Assembly: GCA_937907495.1 (NCBI GenBank)
Contig: CALESS010000568.1
Coordinates: forward strand, 1-8,428
DNA from: an uncultured Anaerolineaceae bacterium
GTDB taxonomy: Bacteria; Chloroflexota; Anaerolineae; Anaerolineales; Anaerolineaceae
Direction of reading: 5' to 3'
DNA: 8,428 nucleotides
The stretch's first letter is position 1, and each line of letters begins with the position of its first letter. A program made the position numbers and the translations under genes. Positions 5,145 through 8,428 of this stretch are shown piece after piece. The notes under the pieces were generated by a model, which worked only from the letters and a program-made list of their open reading frames with translations, had not been told where the DNA came from and did not search any database.

Positions 5145-5702
5145 ATGTCGCTCGACTATGCCATTCTTGGTTTCCTGAATTACCAACCTTGCACAGGTTA
5201 CGACCTGAAGAAGCTCTTCGATACTTCCGTGCGTCACTTTTGGCAGGCCGATCAGAGCCAAATCTACCGTACCCTGGCGCGCTTACTTCAACAGGGTCTG
5301 GCAGAGCAAGAGCTTGTGGAGCAGCACGACCGCCCGGATCGTAAGCTGTATCACATCACCACAGCCGGCCGGCAGGCGCTGCGGGAATGGTTGGCCAGCC
5401 CCCCACCCATGGAAGGCGCCCGTTCCGCCCCATTGGTGCAAGTATTCTTCGCCGGGCAGATGTCGGATCAGGAATTGCTGACCAAGTTTGAGGGTTTTGC
5501 AGCCATCATGCGTACTTTGCTCGCACAATACGAACAGGTGCCCCAAACCGCTGATCTGCTCAAGTCCGATATTACCTCCCCCCGCGAGCGCTACTTTTGG
5601 ATGGTCACTCTCGATAATGGTATCCGCAATATGCGCGCCAACCTGGAATGGGCTGAGAGTGTCATTCAACAGCTCAAATCTGGGCAAATCCCCACTCAAT
5701 AA
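5145..5702 (+). CDS. PadR family transcriptional regulator
   Basis: The 185-residue protein has an N-terminal PadR winged helix (about 3-80), visible as ILGFLNYQPCTGYDLKKLF, FWQADQSQIYRTLARLLQQGL and the wing DRPDRKLYHITTAGRQAL. A helical C-terminal dimerisation domain of the AphA/Vir_act_alpha_C kind (about 90-176) follows, containing SPRERYFWMVTLDNGIRNMRANLEWAE in two halves (145-171). This is the larger PadR subfamily with a separate dimerisation domain. Such proteins usually repress neighbouring genes and respond to a small ligand that cannot be predicted here. ATG 5145 is chosen because AAAGGAG lies 9 nt upstream and the domain begins immediately; the frame stays open far upstream, antisense to rarD, but that part is not coding. 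It lies 60 nt before a membrane iron-sulfur protein gene and is divergent from rarD. Confidence 0.9.
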   Translation: MSLDYAILGFLNYQPCTGYDLKKLFDTSVRHFWQADQSQIYRTLARLLQQGLAEQELVEQHDRPDRKLYHITTAGRQALREWLASPPPMEGARSAPLVQVFFAGQMSDQELLTKFEGFAAIMRTLLAQYEQVPQTADLLKSDITSPRERYFWMVTLDNGIRNMRANLEWAESVIQQLKSGQIPTQ

Positions 5703-5762
5703 AGCTGCTTGCACACTGGGCGGCATTTGAATTACAAACATTCATCTAAAGGAAGTTTTTCA

Positions 5763-6581
5763 ATGATTCGTCAACTCCCCCTGCGTCAACGAATTCGCAA
5801 AGCCCTGTTGATCCTGGCCTTTTTATCCTTCCCGATTACCATTAACTATCTTTCGCCCTATGTGATCATTGACGGTGCCATGAACGGAATCATCAACGGC
5901 AGCCTGGTGATGTTCGGACTGCTGTTCCTCTCCTCGCTTTTCCTCGGGCGGGCCTGGTGCGGCTGGGTTTGCCCCGGCGGAGGGATGCAGGAGATTGTAG
6001 AACCCATCAATAACCGCCCGGTGAATGGCCCCAAGCTGGATTGGATCAAGTGGTTGATCTGGATTCCCTGGATCTCGCTGATTGTCTGGCTGGTTGTACG
6101 GGCGGGTGGTTATCACTCATTCAATTTCTTTTTGGACACCCAGAATGGCATATCGGTTGCCGGAAGCGCCGACCGCCCCATACTCTTCGCCTACATCATC
6201 TATTACGGAGTAATTGCTCTCTTTGTCGGCCTGGCGGTGTGGGTGGGAAGGCGCGCTGCCTGCCATACAATCTGTTGGATGGCGCCCTTCATGTTAATTG
6301 GCCGCTGGATGCGAAATCGGCTCAACGGGCCAGGGCTGCAATTGCGGGCTTCCTCCTCGGATTGCACCAATTGTAAAAAATGCACCGCCAACTGTCCCAT
6401 GAGCCTGGATGTCAATGGCATGGTTCAAGCCCAAAAAATGGAGCATTCCGAATGCATTCTGTGTGGCACCTGTGTAGATAACTGTGCGGCCGGGGCAATT
6501 CGTTTTTCCTTTGGGCGGCCGCTGCCGGAGCGTGAAGAGAAACAGCCTCCTGAGAGGATGCCGCGCGCCGGCAGTCTTTAA
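5763..6581 (+). CDS. NapH-like membrane polyferredoxin (4Fe-4S binding protein)
   Basis: The 272-residue protein has about four transmembrane helices (near 14-30, 43-61, 97-113 and 139-162) and a C-terminal 2[4Fe-4S] ferredoxin domain. Cluster-binding Cys are C201, C204, C207, C211 (CTNCKKCTANCP) and C231, C234, C237, C241 (CILCGTCVDNC). Two membrane-proximal Cys pairs typical of the NapH/NosR/CcoG group are present: C66/C70 in WCGWVCP and C167/C171 in CHTICWMAPF. These proteins pass electrons between the membrane quinone pool and a cytoplasmic or external partner, or help mature metalloenzymes; no partner reductase is seen here. ATG 5763 has AAAGGAAG 6 nt upstream. An upstream extension from 5709 lacks a ribosome site. 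It shares a strand with padR 60 nt upstream and probably its promoter. The Arg/Pro-rich end (from about 256) is variable tail. Confidence 0.87.
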   Translation: MIRQLPLRQRIRKALLILAFLSFPITINYLSPYVIIDGAMNGIINGSLVMFGLLFLSSLFLGRAWCGWVCPGGGMQEIVEPINNRPVNGPKLDWIKWLIWIPWISLIVWLVVRAGGYHSFNFFLDTQNGISVAGSADRPILFAYIIYYGVIALFVGLAVWVGRRAACHTICWMAPFMLIGRWMRNRLNGPGLQLRASSSDCTNCKKCTANCPMSLDVNGMVQAQKMEHSECILCGTCVDNCAAGAIRFSFGRPLPEREEKQPPERMPRAGSL

Positions 6582-6631
6582 GTAAAGATGCGGATCGGGT
6601 TTCTTAAATAGAGGAATGAATTACTGTTTGT

Positions 6632-6660
6632 GGATCGTCAGGGGGAGGGTGAGACGATCC
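6632..6660 (+). other. Stem-loop downstream of the polyferredoxin gene
   Basis: GGATCGTC (6632-6639) and GACGATCC (6653-6660) form a perfect 8-bp stem with a 13-nt purine-rich loop, 50 nt after the stop codon. No T-run follows (gatagggag), so it is not a standard intrinsic terminator. It may protect the transcript 3' end or terminate weakly. Confidence 0.4.
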
Positions 6661-6680
6661 GATAGGGAGTGAAAAAGGGT

Positions 6681-6728
6681 TTAACCACCGGGGCACAGAG
6701 ACATTAAGGTACAGAGAACACGGAGAAA
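6681..6728. repeat. Degenerate ACAGAG-type intergenic repeat
   Basis: The stretch starts with TTAACCACCGGGGCACAGAG and contains two copies of ACAGAGA (6695-6701 and 6711-6717) 16 bp apart, followed by a diverged ACACGGAGA. It resembles the dispersed intergenic motif of the form TTAACCAC...ACAGAG...ACAGAG that I recall from many environmental bacterial genomes, whose function is unclear. Only one decayed copy is visible in this window. It lies in the non-coding DNA between 6582 and 7021. Confidence 0.4.
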
Positions 6729-6911
6729 TGGAACGAGAGGAGAGCAAATCTTTTCCCTATCCCTCGGTGGTTGTGTGTTTCAAGAAAACAGGCGGTTTGG
6801 GCAGGTGTTCCTCCACCCCCATTTTTCTTGCCGATGGAGATCTGCCGCGGTCAGGCTCTCCGCCTGTTTCGCCCCGCACAGGCAATTTCCAAAGATATGA
6901 CAACGATCTGG
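6729..6911. other. Non-coding stretch, nothing recognised
   Basis: Open frames on both strands here are short, lack Shine-Dalgarno sites and give no protein-like pattern (Pro/Gly/Ser-rich translations). I see no tRNA, riboswitch or convincing hairpin-plus-T-run. It appears to be spacer between the repeat-like DNA and the lipoprotein promoter. Confidence 0.5.
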
Positions 6912-6940
6912 TTGTCTTTCTCCCGGCTTGCGCTTATAAT
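6912..6940 (+). promoter_or_regulatory. Promoter of the lipoprotein gene
   Basis: TTGTCT (6912-6917) and a perfect TATAAT (6935-6940) are separated by the ideal 17 nt. The expected start, near 6947, leaves a leader of about 75 nt. The leader can form a loose C5/G5 stem (6960-6965 with 6979-6984). The position just ahead of the signal-peptide-coding gene supports the call. Confidence 0.7.
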
Positions 6941-7021
6941 TTTATCAATGGGTTTGGTTCCCCCACGGCAACGGTAGGAGGGGGCAGATCAGGCGGGTGA
7001 GTTCGACAGGGAGAAACATGA

Positions 7022-8428
7022 ATGCCAGGTAAGAGCATCACCAGGATTATCCTCTTCATCATTATCCTGCTCAATCTGACAGCCTGCACCGATGGCGGCG
7101 CGGGTCCTCTTGCCACACCCACCTATGACGGCGCCCGGCCGGTGGACCGCCTGTTTTCCGATATTTACCGCAGCCTGGGAGATGCCATTGGCCCGGTGAT
7201 CTCACCAAAATTCGTCAACGGCAGCATGGATTGCCAGTACACCCGCAATGCGTTGATGTGCTACGACCCCACCCGCAGCGGAGAGAGCCAGTTTTTCCTG
7301 GCGCCGTTGGCCAGCAGCCGGGGGTTGGAATGGCCGGTGCTTCCCGCCACCAGTGAGACCATCAATTTTGATGGCGTCCCCACCCGCTCGGAGTTTTACG
7401 CCTTTTTGCACAAATATTTCACCGGAACCCGCTTTGCGGGCCGGCCGATCAGCCCGCTGGTCTTCAATTACCAGGAGCAGCGGGTGGAGCAGGTTTTTGA
7501 GAACGTGTTGCTTTACCACCAATTCCATGATGCCCTGGATGAAGTGCACCTGGTGCCGCTGGGTTACGTGGATTGCCGGGAAAAACACCCCGACCTTTGT
7601 GCTTATCACGCCGAAATGGAGGATGCCCTGGGGAGCCTGGTGGGCTACATCGAGGCTCCCTATCCACAGGTGCTGGCGGGCCTGGGAGACCTCTCGGCTT
7701 TTGGCCGCGTGCTCACCCCTCCCTACCAGACCGCAGATGGACGGATGGAACAAATTTGGGAAAATGTGGTTTTCACCTGGCCTGTGGATCAGCCTGAACA
7801 AGCCCGCCTCTTTCCCCTGGCGGATTGGATGCGCATGCCCGGTACCCAGCCCGGCCCCCAGGTCTATCAATTGGATAGCGGCGTGCTTTTCTTTCCGGTG
7901 AAGGATGGACTGGGATTTCATGTTCCGCAAGTCTTTGATGAATTCAACGCCCGGCACGGCGGGATCGTCTTTTCCGGGCCGCCCACTGGCGATTACATGT
8001 TGAACGAAGATGGTTCAGCCATCCGGCAGTGTTTTGAAAATTATTGCCTCATTTATGACCGCAACCCGGTTTCCATGCCCAAAGACCTGCGGGTGCGCCT
8101 GCTGCCGCTGGGGGTGGCTTACCGGGATCAATACTATCTCCCGGATGAAAGCCAGCCGGTCACGCCGCCCAGCCCGGCGGGCGCCACCCTCCAGGTGAGC
8201 GAGTCCTGGCCGCAGGTTACCTCGCAAGAAGCCCAGGTCATCAAAGGGCTGGCGCTGGATGCCGCGAGCGGCCGGCCCCTGCGGGATTTACAATTGCGGG
8301 TGCGGCTCCCCCTCCCGGATGGCAGCCTGTATGAGGTGCTTTCTCCTGCCAGCGATGGCGAGGGCCAAACATCGCTTCAAATTCCCGCCCAGCCAGGCTT
8401 CCGCCATGGACAGGTGGTGACCTACGAG
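7022..8428 (+). CDS. Secreted lipoprotein with four diverged Q-x3-N repeats (3' truncated by window)
   Basis: The frame is open from ATG 7022 to the window end (469 residues seen). It begins with a lipoprotein signal: basic MPGKSITR, a hydrophobic core, and the lipobox LTAC with Cys22 as the lipidated residue. Four copies of a ~50-60-residue module follow at about 45-96, 125-181, 217-266 and 304-364. Each has G-x-x-[I/L/T/P]-x, then Q-x3-N (Gln72/Asn76, 157/161, 244/248, 336/340), an aromatic about five residues later, and a closing [F/L]-x-P-L-[A/G]. Cys pairs C71/C80, C185/C193 and C337/C342 could form disulfides outside the cell. After residue 385 a beta-rich Ig-like or carboxypeptidase-regulatory-like domain begins (GLALDAASGRPLRDLQLRV, then DGEGQTSLQIP). 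AGGGAG lies 8 nt before the ATG. I do not know the function; surface binding or adhesion is only a guess. No enzyme motif is seen. Confidence 0.8.
   Translation, partial: MPGKSITRIILFIIILLNLTACTDGGAGPLATPTYDGARPVDRLFSDIYRSLGDAIGPVISPKFVNGSMDCQYTRNALMCYDPTRSGESQFFLAPLASSRGLEWPVLPATSETINFDGVPTRSEFYAFLHKYFTGTRFAGRPISPLVFNYQEQRVEQVFENVLLYHQFHDALDEVHLVPLGYVDCREKHPDLCAYHAEMEDALGSLVGYIEAPYPQVLAGLGDLSAFGRVLTPPYQTADGRMEQIWENVVFTWPVDQPEQARLFPLADWMRMPGTQPGPQVYQLDSGVLFFPVKDGLGFHVPQVFDEFNARHGGIVFSGPPTGDYMLNEDGSAIRQCFENYCLIYDRNPVSMPKDLRVRLLPLGVAYRDQYYLPDESQPVTPPSPAGATLQVSESWPQVTSQEAQVIKGLALDAASGRPLRDLQLRVRLPLPDGSLYEVLSPASDGEGQTSLQIPAQPGFRHGQVVTYE

Noticed and set aside
6728..7000. Possible 90-residue protein upstream of the lipoprotein gene
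   Set aside because: No Shine-Dalgarno, no protein-like pattern, and it runs through the lipoprotein promoter.
7202..7957. Minus-strand frame of 251 codons inside the lipoprotein gene
   Set aside because: The plus-strand frame has a promoter, Shine-Dalgarno, lipoprotein signal and internal repeats; the antisense frame has none of these.
1..8428. CRISPR arrays, tRNA/rRNA genes, insertion sequences, phage genes
   Set aside because: No spaced direct repeats, tRNA-like cloverleaf, transposase motifs or terminal inverted repeats were seen on either strand.

Overview
The window looks like a piece of a moderately GC-rich (roughly 55-60% by eye) free-living bacterial chromosome. Gene content and protein style (FlK-type thioesterase, PadR regulator, membrane polyferredoxin, secreted lipoprotein built from Q-x3-N repeats) suggest Chloroflexota, class Anaerolineae. 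That placement is inference from protein flavour; no rRNA or other marker is present. There are no tRNAs, CRISPR arrays, transposases or phage genes. The first ~100 bases contain long G-runs that look like a low-quality contig end.

Layout. 2-328 (+) is the C-terminal part of a MacB/FtsX-like ABC permease. 394-1176 (+) is nadE, ammonia-dependent NAD synthetase. It ends at a perfect hairpin terminator (1205-1228) that also serves a convergent small two-helix membrane protein (1297-1476, -). 1630-3345 (-) is a two-gene cysteine operon: cysK (2413-3345) is transcribed first and cysE (1630-2394) follows 18 nt later. Next on the minus strand come rarD (EamA-type permease, 4071-4976) and, 25 nt after it, a FlK-like hot-dog thioesterase (3629-4045). 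Diverging from rarD on the plus strand are a PadR regulator (5145-5702) and a NapH-like 2[4Fe-4S] membrane protein (5763-6581). After about 440 nt of non-coding DNA, a large lipoprotein gene (7022-8428, +) runs off the end.

Most interesting region. The DNA between cysK and the thioesterase gene (3346-3628) is a structured leader. It holds a near-perfect sigma-70-type promoter (TTGACA-N16-TATAAT), dyads at the operator positions, and an 11-codon reading frame with its own Shine-Dalgarno that encodes MLTCTCPGRGL with two close Cys codons. A 9-bp hairpin followed by TTTTTGTTT then precedes cysK. This is the expected layout of a cysteine-sensing leader-peptide attenuator controlling cysK-cysE. 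The operon may also be controlled at protein level, because CysE ends in a flexible tail terminating in Ile (EDFAI), the feature that lets CysE dock into the CysK active site in the cysteine synthase complex.

Other cooperating units. PadR has a strong promoter overlapped by two dyads, suggesting autoregulation and control of the adjacent iron-sulfur protein, perhaps also of the divergent rarD-thioesterase pair. The terminal lipoprotein contains four diverged copies of a ~50-60-residue module, each with an invariant Q-x3-N and most with paired cysteines.
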